Position numbers and translations under genes: made by a program. This document shows, piece after piece, positions 34,666 through 46,681 of a DNA stretch of 64,000 nucleotides. Below the pieces are notes generated by a model. The model made no database searches. It worked only from the letters and a program-made list of their open reading frames with translations, and was not told where the DNA came from. Each line of letters opens with the position of its first letter. The first letter of the stretch is position 1. The DNA is from Deroplatys truncata (taxonomy: Eukaryota; Arthropoda; Insecta; Mantodea; Mantidae), in NCBI GenBank assembly GCA_030765065.1, contig CM060978.1, forward strand, positions 56,200,421-56,264,420, in the 5' to 3' direction.

Positions 34666-35383
34666 ATTTTCTCTACTGCGTATAGTATGTAGGGGAAGTA
34701 TTGTATTCCAAAAATTCGATACCGAGATTTCACCGGAAATATATGTTTTGAGACCCCCTGATCCAAAAAAAGCATTTTTCGAAACATGTCCGTGTTTGTG
34801 TCTGTGAACAGCATAACTCAGAAACGAACAGTCGGATAAACACCAAACTTGGTATTTAGGTTTAGTATCTTCCAGAGATGCGGCACGAAGGTTTTCAAGA
34901 AAACCCCCCACCCCAGATTACCCTTTACTGGAACATTTTTCGAAAATTTTAGTTTTCTCAAAAATGGCTCTAACGGTTTTGATTAAAATATCATATGTTT
35001 AAGATTTTTTCCTGACAAATGAAATGTATATCTCGAATTTTCTGGGAATGTCTCCAAAAGTATTCTTCATTGTGAACGACTTTTGCATAACTGGTAAACC
35101 ATAAGAGATAGACAAAATTTTACTACACAAAAATGTAGATCGCGTTAAAATACACAATTTATGTTTTATACATTTTTTTTGTTGAGTGAACCATTTTCGA
35201 GATATTGGTTGTTATACTTTTTCTCAAATGGAAATTCATTCATTTTTTTTGGTCCTGGTAATGCAAAGAAAATGGAATACAACATCTCGATATCTCGATT
35301 AACATGAAGCACATGGAGAATAAGCGTTTGTAAAAATAGTTTGTACAAGAATAGAGAAAGTCATGTGAGTGTAACACATCAGA
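34666..35383 (+). mobile_element. AB element with internally deleted B
   Basis: Module A begins ATTTTCTCTACTGCG. Module B lacks its centre: GGTCCTGGTAATGCAAAG jumps at 35280 to ACATCTCGATATCTCGATTA. It ends CACATCAGA, T7. Confidence 0.75.
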
Positions 35384-35394
35384 TTTTTTTACAC

Positions 35395-36900
35395 TGTATT
35401 TGTTATCTTATGCAACTTTCGAGTTTTTCTTTTCTTGTCGGATCGTTCACGGCACTGGAGAAATTCAAGATAATGGCTTGTTGTCTACATTTGGTATACA
35501 ATGTGCAGTCCACAATGATGTGCTGGATGGCTAATGGAGTGTTGCAAGTTGGCACAGATTGAGGCTCATCTTTGGTTAGAAGAAAAAGGTGCTTCAGTTT
35601 GTAGTAGACAATTCTTAGACGGGAGATGATTTCTTGATTTCGTCGTCTGAGTGTTCTTAGAGGTTGGAAAGAGTTGGTGCAAACGGAACGAGCTTCATGA
35701 ATTTTGCTATCGAGTGATATCCATTCCCTCTTCCATTTCTGCGTGAACGCTCTTGTGATGAAGGTGATGATGACGTCTTGGAAGCTAGATGGGTCACTTA
35801 CAGCATGTCTGGATGCTTCTTTACAGTTTTGGTCGGCTATTTCATTACAATCTATACATTATGGAAGGGAATCCATATCAAGTATAGTTTTTACTTTCCC
35901 TACTACGTATAGTAGGTAGGGGAAGTATTGCATTCCACCCAAAAATTCGATACCGAGATTTCACTGGAAATATATGTTTTGAGGCACCCTGGATGCAAAA
36001 AAGAAACACTCTTAGAAAAAGTCGGATAAATGCCAAACTTGGTATTTAGGTTCAATATCTTTCAAAGTATACGCCACGAAGATTTTCAAGAAAATCTCAT
36101 CTCAGACAACGCTTTACATGAAACATTTTTCGAACATTTTGATGGCTTTAACGATTTTGATTAGAATATCATATATTTAAGATTTTTGCATGACAAATAA
36201 AACGTAATCTTGAATTTTCTGGGAATGTTCCCAAAAGTCCTCTTCATTCTGAATGGCTTTTCCATAACTGTAAGAGGTAGAAAAATTGTTCCACATAAAC
36301 AATGTAGAGCTAAACACACATTTTATGTCATATACATTTTTTGTGAAGTGAACCATTTCCGAGATATTCATTGTTCTTCATTTGAATTTTCCAATGCTTA
36401 CATTATTCTCAAATGGGGATTCGTTATTCGCTTTTTTATGTCCTGGATATACAAAGAGAATGGAATGCGCCACATAGCAACCAGCTCTTAAAATATTTGA
36501 CTATCGCTTAAAGCCTAGCAATTCCCCTTGCACCTACAAGAAAATTAGCAATAAGATAGAATAAGCGTTTGTAAAAATAGTTTGTACAAGAGTAGAGAAA
36601 GTCATGGAGTGTATCACATCAGATTTTTTCCATGCGTTGTTAATTTTAGGGCACAAGGAACAAATATCTTGTATCATTACGTATGTAGACTCAAATTTCT
36701 GTGTGGCTAGTAGTGCGATTAAGGAATCAGTGAAGATGGTGAAGTGGGGTTTTAGGGGAGACTTATTTACATGTAACAGAGGTTCTTTAGTAGTAAAGAC
36801 TTCACAAGAAAACATAGTTAGATTTTCGGTAAGGCATGGAGCATTACATGGTCGGGGTATACCACTATGCAGTCATGTCCTTCATTAGTTGCTGAATCAC
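35395..36900 (-). pseudogene. LINE RNase H and tail, split by an AB element
   Basis: Minus strand. 36815-36630 encodes PHFTIFTDSLIALLATQKFE, an RNase H segment with the FTDSLxAL motif, running to NNAWKK. The AB copy at 35893-36623 interrupts here. Past it the frame goes on LYLIWIPFH, then with a shift CNEIADQNCKEASR (the GNExAD motif of RNase H), TRAFTQKWKREW, ISRLRIVYYKLKHLFLLTKD and IQHIIVDCTLYTKC (HxxxxC tail), ending near 35395. This is the usual C-terminal order of Jockey/R1-like LINE ORF2. Frameshifts and lost residues show it is inactive. Confidence 0.75.
35893..36623 (+). mobile_element. AB element inserted in a LINE
   Basis: Left end ACTTTCCCTACTACG after TATAGTTTTT; right end GTATCACATCAGA before TTTTTTCCATG. 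A and B are both shortened and the microsatellite block is deleted. The LINE reading frame across the site (AWKK then LYLIW) restores one run of about six A/T, so the flanking T-runs are the duplicated or split target. Confidence 0.85.
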
Positions 36901-36984
36901 AGAATTGTGGGACTTTTATTGCAGGCAATTGAACATTTGTTTAAAAAGAAGACCACACATTACATAATCACGAGGGAAAAGAAT

Positions 36985-37370
36985 AAAGCTTTTGACAATT
37001 CAAACCAATAATAAAGAATTGTCTGGGAAAAGGAAATTTATATCAATTGATGTTTTAAACCGTTCTCCATGTTTTTGTGTGCGGAAATTTTTTATTTCTT
37101 ACGTAATTCACAGCTTGTTTGCAGAAAATTTAAGATATTGTTTTATTTATCATGAATATCTTAAACAATGGTGTTTTAATCAAAATCGCTATTCCTTTTT
37201 GAGTAAATAAAAAACAACTAAAATGTTTACATTCAAAGGGTAGTTTTGGAGTAAGAGATTTACTTGAAAGTCTCTGTGTCGCAAACTTGGAAGGCGCTGA
37301 ATTTAAATACAAGTTTGGTATTCAAACAACTTTTTAAATTTCAGTTATGCTGTTCTCAGACAAATCTTTT
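36985..37370 (-). repeat. old module A fragment
   Basis: CAAACCAATAATAAAGAATT to TTTCAGTTATGCTGTTCTCA follow module A in minus orientation with heavy divergence. It is cut at its microsatellite position by the next AB copy. Confidence 0.55.
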
Positions 37371-37378
37371 TCAAAAAA

Positions 37379-38110
37379 TCTGATGTGTTACACTCACATG
37401 ACTTTCTCTACTCTTGTACAAACTATTTTTACAAGCGCTTATCCTCCATCTACTTCATGTTTATCGAGATGAACATTTGCAGACTCTATCTTATTGCTAA
37501 TTTTCTTATAGATGTAAGGGGAATATATATTTACAAGAGCAATATAGAAATACAGTAGCCTTTAAGCATAGACCTTACTCTTAATAGCTGATTGCTATTC
37601 CATTCTCTTTGCCACAAATTAATACTCTTTGCATATCCAAGACCAAAAAAAATGTATAACGAATTCCCATTTGAGAAAATAAGTATTGAAAAATTTAAAG
37701 GAATAACAAGCAATATCTCCAAAATGGTTCACTCAACAAAAAAATGTATATGACATAAATTGTGTATTTTAACGCGATCCACATTTTTTGTATAGTAAAA
37801 ATTTGTCTATTTCTTATGGTTTACCAGTTATGTAAAAGTCGTTCAGAATGAAGAATACTTTTGGGGACATTCCAAGAAAATTCGAGATGTACATTTTATT
37901 TGTCATGAAAATATCTTAAACATATGATATTTTAATCAAAATCGTTAGAGCCATTTTTGAGAAAATTAAAATTTTCGAAAAATTTTCCAAGTAAAGGGTA
38001 ATCTGGGGTGGGGAGATTTTCTTGAAAACCTCCGTGTCGAATCTCTGGAAGATACTGAACCTAAATACCAGGTTTGGTGTTTATCCGACTGTACGTTTCT
38101 GAGTTATGCT

Positions 38111-38146
<36 letters not shown>

Positions 38147-38279
38147 GCGGACTTGTTTCCAAAAATGCTTTTCTTGGATTCAGGGTGTCTCAGAACATGT
38201 ATTTTCGGTGAAATCCCGGTATCAAAATTTTGGGTGGAATACAATACTTCCCCTACTTACTATACGTAGTAGAGTAAGT
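37379..38279 (-). mobile_element. AB element with B' module
   Basis: Right end TCTGATGTGTTACACTCACA at 37379; left end TACGTAGTAGAGTAAGT at 38279. The B' module is about 37400-37640. A (CA)n tract lies at about 38111-38145. Confidence 0.8.
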
Positions 38280-38954
38280 AATAAACTCTAGTGGCTAGAG
38301 AAGGTCATGTGAATGTAACACGTCAGTATTTTCTCCAACGGTGTTGGGTATAACAGCAATTAAGGAGGTTTTTCACTAGCACCAGCTGAAGGAGGTATTT
38401 TTGTCCCACTGGTTGTTTATCTTCGCGTTGCATATTCACAAAGCACTAAGCAAGTTACGTAGTGCTGTTGAGCGCTTAGCGGTAATGAGTGCATGTGAAA
38501 GCTTGGACCGCCGTTGCGACACACTATGGGACGAATTCTCATAGCCAGACTAATGACACACAGGCGCTTCTAATTCTTTAGCATTTTATTGCTACAACGT
38601 TGATCACCTTGAAGTCCGTAACAACGTTCCAGTGCGGCTCCACTTCCTGTATGTGGTAATGCCACCTTGTAATTTGACAGCAGCCACTGAAAGCCGAAAT
38701 CATGTTGGTAGGAAGTTGTAGATCTTTCACCTAAGGCAGATTACTGGCAAAATAACCAATTAACTTCCTAGTTATCTTATACTTAGGGGCACTTGATACT
38801 GAAATCGTTAATTTCTTGTATTTAAATCAGGGTGCTTTAAGTTTTAATTACAGATTTGTTCAACCAAATTATTATTTTCGTGGTCCTGTTAATAACTTCC
38901 TAAAAATAATTTTCAAAAAATTATATATGAGTCTTCTTAGCCTGCACTGATTTG
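38280..38954. other. unassigned DNA, no gene seen
   Basis: Begins with a remnant of B-module end sequence (GAGAAGGTCATGTGAATGTA, ACACGTCAG, 38298-38326). The rest is not recognised. Confidence 0.4.
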
Positions 38955-39030
38955 CACTCGTGGGGTAACAGTGTGCGCGTTGGCCTTCAGTGGTGAAGGT
39001 CCCAGGTTCAAATACTGCAACTTGAAGGTA
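38955..39030 (+). repeat. tRNA-like SINE head
   Basis: GGGGTAACAGTGTGCGCGTT followed by GGCCTTCAG, and 25 bp on AGGTTCAAATACTGC, resemble A- and B-boxes at SINE spacing. The acceptor stem does not pair, so it is not a functional tRNA gene. Confidence 0.4.
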
Positions 39031-39036
39031 CCTTTT

Positions 39037-39872
39037 ACTTTCTCTACTACGTATAGTAAGTAGGGGAAGTATTGTATTTCACCCAAAAATTCGATGCCGA
39101 GATTTCACCGTAAATACATGTTTTGAGACCTCTGAATCCAAAAAAAAGCTTTTTTTGGAAACATGTACGTATGTGTGTGTGTCTGTGAACAGCATAACTC
39201 AGAAACGAAAAGTCGGATAAACACCAAACTTCATATTTAGGTTCAGTATCTTCCAGAGATGCGACACGAAGGTTTTCAAGAAAATCCCCCACCCCAGATT
39301 ACCCTTTACATGGAACATTTTTCGAAAATTTTAATTTTCTCAAAAATGGCTCTAACGATTTTAATTAAAATATCATATGTTTAAGATATTTTCATGACAA
39401 ATGAAATGTATATCTCGAATTTTCTGGGAATGTCTCCAAAAGTATTCTTCATTGTGAACGACTTTTGCATAACTGGTAAATCATAAGAGATAGTCAACAT
39501 TTTGCTACACAAAAAATGTAGATCGCGTTAAAATACAGTATTTTGTGATCTACATTTTGTTTTTGTTCAGTGAACTATTTTCGAGATATTGCTTGTTATT
39601 CCCTTAAATTTTCCAATACTTATACTTTTGCTCAAATTCGTTATTCATTTTTTTTTTTGTCCTGGTATTGCAAAGAGAATGGAATACGCCACATAGTAAC
39701 CAGCTCTTGAAATATTTGACTATCGCTTAAAGCCTAGCAATTCCTCTTGCATCTACAAGAAAATTAGCAATAAGATTAACATCTCAATTAACATGAAACA
39801 TATGGAGAATAAGCGTTTGTAAAAATAGTTTGTACAAGAGTAGAGAAAGTCACGTGAGTGTAACACATCAGA
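39037..39872 (+). mobile_element. AB element, complete
   Basis: ACTTTCTCTACTACGTATAG after ACCTTTT; ends GTAACACATCAGA before TTTTTATG. Module A is 39037-39650 and module B about 39658-39872. Short GT tract. Confidence 0.85.
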
Positions 39873-40276
39873 TTTTTATGTTTAGTAAATTTAACGAGAA
39901 ATGATAATTTGGCATGGAAGTGTCGTTTCACTTAATTGGTTTAATTATCTGAATTTCATTAAAACACAAATTGTTACTTGTTAGAATATGTTAATCCACT
40001 TTCTAATGCATTTGGAAAGAAATCATGATTTGCTAGAACGATCTCGAAAAATGAACAGAAATGAATAAAAAAACTTATTTATTCGCACGCGTAACTTTAA
40101 CTTTCTAACTTCATCATGACTTGCCAGCATGTTAACCATTGCCCTACCAGAGCACGTTACGAACGAGCACCACAGTAGCCCTAATCAGCGGGCTGGTGAA
40201 TGCGGTGTAAAATGCAGGGTTGCCTAGTTACCAATCCGCAGGATGAGTCTCACGCGGTGTATATATATGATTCCTC
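39873..40276. other. unassigned DNA, no gene seen
   Basis: No recognisable domain. Segment 40080-40240 has moderate GC but only short frames. Confidence 0.4.
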
Positions 40277-41460
40277 ATAAGTAATGTCGGTTTTTAAGCA
40301 AAACTTAATTTCAAATGTGTTGTTATAGGAAATGATTCTAATCTTCAAAGTAAAGACCATTAGATTCTCCAGTCCTGAGCCACCTTTCTGCGAAGTTTGC
40401 TATCCTGCAACGGTACCAGTTAATGGTTTTTGATGCGAAGAATTCGTTGATACCCATTTAAATTGCTTCAATGTTATCAAAATTTCTTCCATGAATCTAA
40501 ACAGATGATAGTCTGATGGCGCAAGTTCACAACTATATGTTGGATGTGGAAGCAGTTCGGTTCCTTCCAATTGCTGAATTTTGTCCATTGTTCATTGAGG
40601 TATGAGCTCTCGCATTGTCCTGCTGTTTCTATTAACTAATACCGGGTACCTCTGCCTCAAAACTTGATGAACTCGTTGCAGTTATTGAGAATAAAGATCC
40701 GCATCGACTGCACATCCATTTGTAACCAATTCCCAGTGAATCACACCTTCAACATTACACCAGACACATATACTTATTTTGGAGCCGAACCGATTCTTTA
40801 ACGACAACATTTGCAGGCTGAAGGGTATCGAGCCAGTGTTTCGAGGCGTCAGGGTGGCGGTAATACACCCACTTTTCATCACATGCGATAATTCTCCTGA
40901 TAAATCTATCATCCCAAGGATTAGCTACACGCTGACGACAGACATCCACTACTTGAGCTTGATCAGGTGTCAAATCATGTGGTACAAATTCACAACTTCT
41001 GAACGATTTTTAAGTGTCTTAATATGGCGATGTATGGTATCTTTTGAAACACCAAGTTCTTCTGACAACTTCCGAGTGCTTGTCTGTGGATTTTCTTCCA
41101 AAGCTCTGTGTGTATTCTCAATATTCCATAACTTGGGGTTTCCAGAACGTTGTAAATCTTTAATGTTTTCGTCTCCATTATTGAACCATCTTTGTGCTGT
41201 TCGCGCACTAACGACACTTTCACCTTCCACTTCACATATTCTTTGAGCCCCGGCAGCAGCTTTATAATCTTGTTTCCAGTAATGCTTCAGAAGGACTCAA
41301 ACTTTGTTGCCTCCATTTTAAAATGTTGTATTACCAACTGCTGGTTGCCAACAGGTTAACAATACCGAACAATAACCATAACACCTTATAAATAGTATTC
41401 ACAAAAATAAAAGCATATATACGTACGATATAAACCCAGTTAAAAAAACCATTACTTATT
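40277..41460 (-). mobile_element. mariner element
   Basis: ATAAGTAATGTCGGTTTTTA at the left (40277-40296) is mirrored at the right by TAAAAAAACCATTACTTATT (41441-41460), giving imperfect inverted repeats of about 20-25 bp. The size, about 1.2 kb, is normal for mariner. Confidence 0.75.
40338..41316 (-). pseudogene. mariner transposase (DD34D type), decayed
   Basis: Starts MEATKFESF at 41316. In order: the second helix-turn-helix region, RTAQRWFNNGDENIKDLQRS, GNPKLWNIENTHRALEENPQ and SEELGVSKDTIHRHIKTLK (41190-41010); the first catalytic region RRIIACDEKWVYYRHPDASK (about 40890-40830), with its Asp intact; VWCNVEGVIHWELV, NGCAVDADLYSQ and HQVLRQRYPVLVNRN; then LEGTELLPHPTYSCELAPSD, YHLFRFMEE, where the Asp of PSD corresponds to the third catalytic Asp of Mos1-type enzymes. 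The second catalytic motif (DNAxxH) is disrupted at about 40610. It needs several frameshifts, so it is inactive. Ordinary mariner transposases are about 345 residues. Confidence 0.85.
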
Positions 41461-42248
41461 ACCTATTACTATATATGCTAAGAGTTAAACATTTAAGTTA
41501 ACATTTAAAATTCCAGTGAAAAAATCGTAAAGTATGACACATTTTTAAGTTTATAAAAGCCATGTATTAGATTATTTAAAACTAATTTAAAATTATACAC
41601 TGTATAAAACAGTGACGCTATATTCACTGACTTTTCTCTATCCACTATAGTTTATTTATATGTATATAGCTAATACAAACTATTTTTTTTACAAAAGCTT
41701 GTATTTCTACCTACTTAACTTTAATCTAAAGAAACTTTTGCAGAAATGGTTTCATTTTCGTTGTAGGTTGTGAGATTCTTGATCGGTTTGCTTTGGTGAG
41801 ATGGTTATAGCAAGGAAAGGTGGTTGTTTGTCAGCTAGCTCCGGCAGGGTAGGTAATTTCCAGGAAAGGAGAGGCTTTTCTCTCAGGAGGAGTGGAGAGA
41901 AGGTAAATGAGTACTTCTTGTTCACTCCGTCACTGACCCTTTAAGTTGCTCCACATAAGAAATACCTTTCTCTTGCCTCCATCACACAAGATTAAGTTAG
42001 CTACGTCCCACGATCAAACAAAAGTTATTGAATTTATTTCCATTTCCTATGTTTTGACCCTTTCAAATTTGATCCCCATACCCTAAACGTTTCCCCTATA
42101 TTAAAATTAATAAGCGATGAAACCGCCACTTATATTTCACAAATTAGTACGCCGACTTATGTTACCCAGCAATGCTAAGATACGGAGTTATGACCAGGGC
42201 CTCCGAGAGGATTTTTGGGTCCCAATTGTAATTATGCTCTAGCGCCCC
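41461..42248. other. unassigned DNA with an old B2 fragment
   Basis: 41632-41770 (TGACTTTTCTCTATCCACTA, TACAAACTATTTTTTTTACA, CTTTTGCAGAAATGG) is a decayed B2 module in minus orientation. The rest is not recognised. Confidence 0.45.
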
Positions 42249-42250
42249 TA

Positions 42251-44140
42251 TACAGGATGAATCACTTAAAACTTGCACAGAAAATATTTCGGAAACGGAA
42301 AGGGCTATTGATGTGCAATTTTCACTGCTTTGATTGGTAGTCAGGGCCTCGTACATTTAGGCTATAAACAGATTTTAATAATACTGAGAAAGTGTATTTT
42401 TTGAGCAAACATACAATTTTTTAAATGGAACAATGCCTAGCTATACCAACAGAATAAAGGTAGGGTAAATTATAATGCCAATGGTCTTTGTTTCAGGATT
42501 CTAGTGCAAGTGGTTTACGAGAAATGGTATTTCGAAAAGTTTCCACCCCGACAACTGTTTGTCCCATTCAACCTGCTTAGTTGCTAGGTACGATGTTGTT
42601 ATCTTTGTTTGCATTGTGTTTTCTGTTCATTGATTGAATTGCGACTTTCTGGTCAGTTAGTTTGTGACAGTTCAAGCAGTAAGTCGTGAGTGGAAGATGT
42701 GGTTTACTAATGCAGAAAAATCCGACATGCTTATGGTGTATGGAGAGTGTAGGAAGAATGCAGTTCGTTCCTGTACGGTGTATGCGGAAACGTATCCCAA
42801 TAGACGTCAACCATCTCGGCAATTATTTATCAACCTCTTCAACCAATTACGTGAAAGTGGTACTGTAACACCTACAAAACGTAACAGAAACAAACCAGTG
42901 CCTGGGGAAGAGGCAGAAATTAATGTTTTGGCTGCCGTTGCAGTAGATCCGCAAATTAGTTCCCGCACAATCGCACGTGGAAGTGGCATAAGTCAGGCAA
43001 GTGTATTGCGCGTTTTCCATCGACATAGGTTCCATCCCTATCACATCCCTCTCCATCAAGAGCTACATGGAAACGATTTTGAGAATCGTGTTAACTTTTG
43101 TACATGGGCATTAAGACATGATACTCCAGATTCATCATGTATCTTCTTTAGTGATGAGGCAACATTTACTAATCATGGCCAGGTAAACCGCAGAAACATG
43201 CACTATTGGTCTGTTGACAATGCCATTGGCTTCGTTAGGTGGAACGTCAGCGTCCATGGAGTTTAAACGTGTGGTGTGGGATAGTGAACCATCAGCTAAT
43301 ACGCCCTTTGTTCATAGAAGGAGCAATGAACTCGCAGAATATCGCAGCCTCCAGACAGACCATCTGCCACCGATGCTAGAAGACGTTCCTTTGCAGACAG
43401 GAGGAACCTGTGGTACCAACATGATGGCTGTCCAGCCCGTAGTGCACGCAGTACTACAGCTTGTCTTAATGGATTGTTTCCAAATCGTTGGATTGGGCGA
43501 AGAGGACCTGAACACTGGCTGGCCCGTTCACGGATCTGACCCCTTTAGACTTTTTTTCTGTGGGGAAGGCGGAAAGACACTGTCTACAAGGATGTACCAA
43601 CTACACCAGACGATATGAAACGACGTATTACTGCTGCCTGGTCTGAAATTTCCGCTGAAATGCTAGAACGTGTGCAGCAGTCTTTCCATAGTATACTGGA
43701 AGCGTGTATTGAAGCTGCCGGTGGTCATTTTGAACACAACCTTTGAAGGGCTATGTTCTCTTTACTTGTAAGAATCCACAGAAGTATTGTAATTCCCTTT
43801 TGTTTTTCTTTAGGTTGTGCTACCACAGGTTGTACAAGTGTCAGTGAGTAAAAGTTTCAAAATAAGATTTCTCGTAAACCACTTGCACTAGAATCTTGCA
43901 ACAAACGCCACTGACATTCTAATTTACCCTATCTTTATTCTGTTGATGTAGCTAGGCATGGTTCCATTTAAAAATTGTATGTTTGCTCAAAAAATACACT
44001 TTCTCAGTATTATTAAAATCTGTCTATAGGCTATATGTACAAGCCCCTGACTACCAATCAATGCTGTGAAAACTGCACTTCAATAGTACCTTCCATTTCC
44101 GAAATATTTGCGGTGCAAGTTTTAGGTGTTTCCCCCTGTA
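42251..44140 (+). mobile_element. Tc1/mariner-superfamily element with ~290-bp TIRs
   Basis: Flanked by TA at 42249-42250 and 44141-44142. The left end (TACAGGATGAATCACTTAAA, ACTTGCAC) is mirrored by GTGCAAGTTTTAGGTGTTTC, CCCCTGTA at the right. Similarity between the arms continues for about 290 bp, to GTGGTTTACGAGAAAT near 42510-42530 and its inverse near 43868-43885. Long inverted repeats of this size are unusual for mariner relatives. Length is 1,890 bp. Confidence 0.85.
42697..43746 (+). pseudogene. DUF4817/DDE transposase, nearly full length
   Basis: Starts at MWFTNAEKSDMLMVYGECRK (a GTG-preceded upstream frame also exists); the N-terminal 60 residues are the DUF4817-type helix-turn-helix. 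A second HTH follows (ISSRTIARGSGISQASVLRV), then FSDEATFTNHGQVNRRNMHY with the first catalytic Asp at about 43155. A frameshift near 43225 and a stop precede WSLNVWCGIVNHQLIRPLFI. The second Asp is in WYQHDGCPARSA (about 43410). DLTPLDFF (about 43535) holds the third, and one more base shift in the T8 run precedes the C-terminus DVPTTPDDMKRRITAAWSEI to GGHFEHNL and a stop. Only two shifts and a few stops separate it from an intact frame, so it is one of the younger transposons here. Confidence 0.85.
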
Positions 44141-44149
44141 TATAATATA

Positions 44150-44640
44150 TGTGTATTAAGAGCTAAAGATTTAAGTTAACATTAAGAATTCCTATGAAAA
44201 ATAATTCTAAAGTATGCAACACTTTTAAGTTTATAAAAGCAACGTGTTAGATTATTTAAAGCCAATTTATAATTATACCCTATAATATTCTGATATCTAT
44301 CGTTTATTATTTGGTATACAAATTATTCTTAAGAAAGCTTATTTTCCTAGCTACCTCATTTTAATCCAGATAAACCTGTGCAGAAATACATTACACATTT
44401 CGTTAGGACGCAAAGAGAGCAGCAATAACCAAATGTTTTAGACCTGGTCTGTGTATACTGGCTTTAAAATTCCACATTCTTTCCATGGCGTGTGAGAAAC
44501 AACTGAAAATCAATGGGACTTTAAAAGAATGACAGAGTATTGAAGAAATCGAACCATTAATAACGATATCTCGAAAATGGCTTATGCTACAAAGAAGCTA
44601 TCTTAAATAAATTGTGTGTTTTAAGGCGTGCGTTTCTCCC
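44150..44640 (-). repeat. old AB fragment (B2 and start of A)
   Basis: TTGGTATACAAATTATTCTT, CATTTTAATCCAGATAAACC, CGCAAAGAG-like, GAGAAACAACTGAAAATC and ATATCTCGAAAATGGCTTAT, in minus orientation, continue to about 44630. Confidence 0.6.
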
Positions 44641-44689
44641 AACTCCAGTAAGCAACCGCGGCAGTTTTATGCTAACATACAGTGCTGCA

Positions 44690-45228
44690 CCAGAAACACT
44701 AGGTGCAAAGAGCATATAAGATGATGGTGGACACTGCACTGAAACTAAAGTGGACGACAATGTGTTATCGCTGATTAATCAAGCAGAGCCGAAAAAATAC
44801 TGTTTGCTTCTTGAAGCAATTGATTTGGAAACCTTCCGGATAAACTCACAAACGGTAGCTTTGGAAATACCAACATTATCACTTCCCAAGTAAATGAAAA
44901 ATGTTAGCATAAAATCTATGTACCTAATTAGCATTTGTAGTATAGGAGAAAGAGGCATGTTTCTGTTGGTAGTATTCTAACCTTTTGTATTTGAGGTTGA
45001 CCATGCGTATGACCCTTTGGACAGTCTATATCCTTTAAAGATTCTTCCTTATGCAGGGTTTCAAATTTATTATGACGTAGGCTGCTGTTCTATTAGGAAT
45101 GGCATTAAAAATGCCATTTGTTTACATTATTAACATTGTTTGATGAAACAGAATTTGTGTTGACTTCAGCGTTAAATGAGTTAAACGTTGCGTTAAAATT
45201 TAGCATCTGTTGGTGAAACCAGCCCCTG
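44690..45228 (-). pseudogene. Harbinger-like transposon remnant
   Basis: On the minus strand 44890-44790 reads GSDNVGISKATVCEFIRKVS then KSIASRSKQYF, matching the helix-turn-helix start of PIF/Harbinger transposases. The right edge at about 45173-45228, read inverted, is GGGGCTGGTTTCACCAACAG followed by ATGCTAAATTTTAACGC, typical of Harbinger-type terminal repeats in animals. The catalytic region is not visible and no matching left repeat was found. Confidence 0.45.
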
Positions 45229-45767
45229 TTTATCCCAGTCTATAAAGTCATTTCTTAAAATTAATGCACTAACATGTTGTTTTAGAAAGTCATGGTGTCT
45301 GAAAAGCAGAACAGTGTGCGAAGTTTTATATGTAACGTTTTAACGCTTCAACTATCCGAAGTTTTGACCATGTTATTCTGTTGAATCGTGAATTATGAAA
45401 GGTATCCCGCCCGCCTCACGCTATGTCAGTCTACGTAACATGGAAACTGCTGTACGACAATTATAGTAATTGAACATCCGTTTCAAGTAGAGTCCTTGAA
45501 GTGACAAATTCACCTGCTGGACAGAATTCTCAAAGCTTGACTTGTTTGTTACAGTTTCCTGATGGCCGAGTGGCATGATGGCACGGGACATTCCGGAGGA
45601 TACCAACACTGCACAACCAGCGTTTGCAGGTACGTGCTTTCCTAAGGATATTTAAATTTCTTATACCAGTTCTTGAAATATGTTGGGTGAATAACCTAAA
45701 GCTTGCAAATATCTTTGACACAAAAATAGCAATTGAGAAACGACTTTCACAGCCAACTTATATTTTT
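45229..45767. other. unassigned DNA with a tRNA-like patch
   Basis: At 45561-45600 GATGGCCGAGTGGCATGATG looks like an A-box of a Leu/Ser-type tRNA; no B-box follows at the right distance. No gene seen. Confidence 0.3.
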
Positions 45768-46577
45768 ACTTTCTCTACTAAAAATTTCCACCCAAAAATT
45801 CGATACCGAGATTTCACCGAAAATACATGTTTTGAGACCCCCTGAATCCAAAAAAGCATTTTTGGAAACATGTCCGTGTGTGTGTCTGTGAACAGCATAA
45901 CTCAGAAACGAACAGTCGGATAAACACCAAACTTGGTATTTAGGTTCAGTATCTTCGAGAGACGCGACACGAAGGTTTTCAAGAAAATCCCCCACCCCAG
46001 ATTACCCTTTACATGGAACATTTTTCGAAAATTTTAATTTTCTCAAAAATGGCTCTAAAGATTTTGATTAAAATATCATATCTTTAAGATATTTTCATGG
46101 CAAATAAAATGTATATCTTGAATTTTCTGGGAATGTCTCCAAGAGTATTCTTCATTGTGAACCACTTTTGCATAACTGGTAAACTATAAGAGATAAACAA
46201 AATTTTACTACACAAAAAATGTAGATCGCGTTAAAATACACAGTTTATGCCATAATCATTTTTTTTGTTGGGTGAACCATTTTCAAGATATTGCCTTTTA
46301 TTCCCATAAATTTTCCAATACTTATACTTTTTCTCAAATGGGAATTCGTTATTCATTTTTTTTGTCCTGGTAATGCAAAGAGAATGGAATACTCCACATA
46401 GCAACCAGCTCTTAAAATATTTGACTATCGCTTAAAGCCTACCAATTCCCCTTGCATCTACAAGAAAATTAGCAATAAGATTAACATCTCAATTAACATG
46501 AAGCATATGGAGAATAAGCATTTTTAAAAATAGTTTGTACAAGATTAGAGAAAGTCATGTGAGTGTAACACATCAGA
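45768..46577 (+). mobile_element. AB element with a 5' deletion
   Basis: ACTTTCTCTACTAAAAATTT: the hairpin and GTAGGGGAAGTATTG block are deleted. The rest of A and B is complete, ending CACATCAGA before TTTTATTTTTA; the left flank is ATATTTTT. Confidence 0.8.
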
Positions 46578-46681
46578 TTTTATTTTTAAATGGAAAGTCC
46601 CTTGTTTTGATACAACTGATAATAATAGGTAGAATGGCTTTAAGAATGACGTTTGTTGCATCGCAGTTTCAGTTTCCTACC

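Noticed and set aside
42697-43266. A host gene of 190-200 residues
   Set aside because: It lies between long inverted repeats with TA flanks and carries a DUF4817-type HTH plus the first catalytic motif of a transposase.
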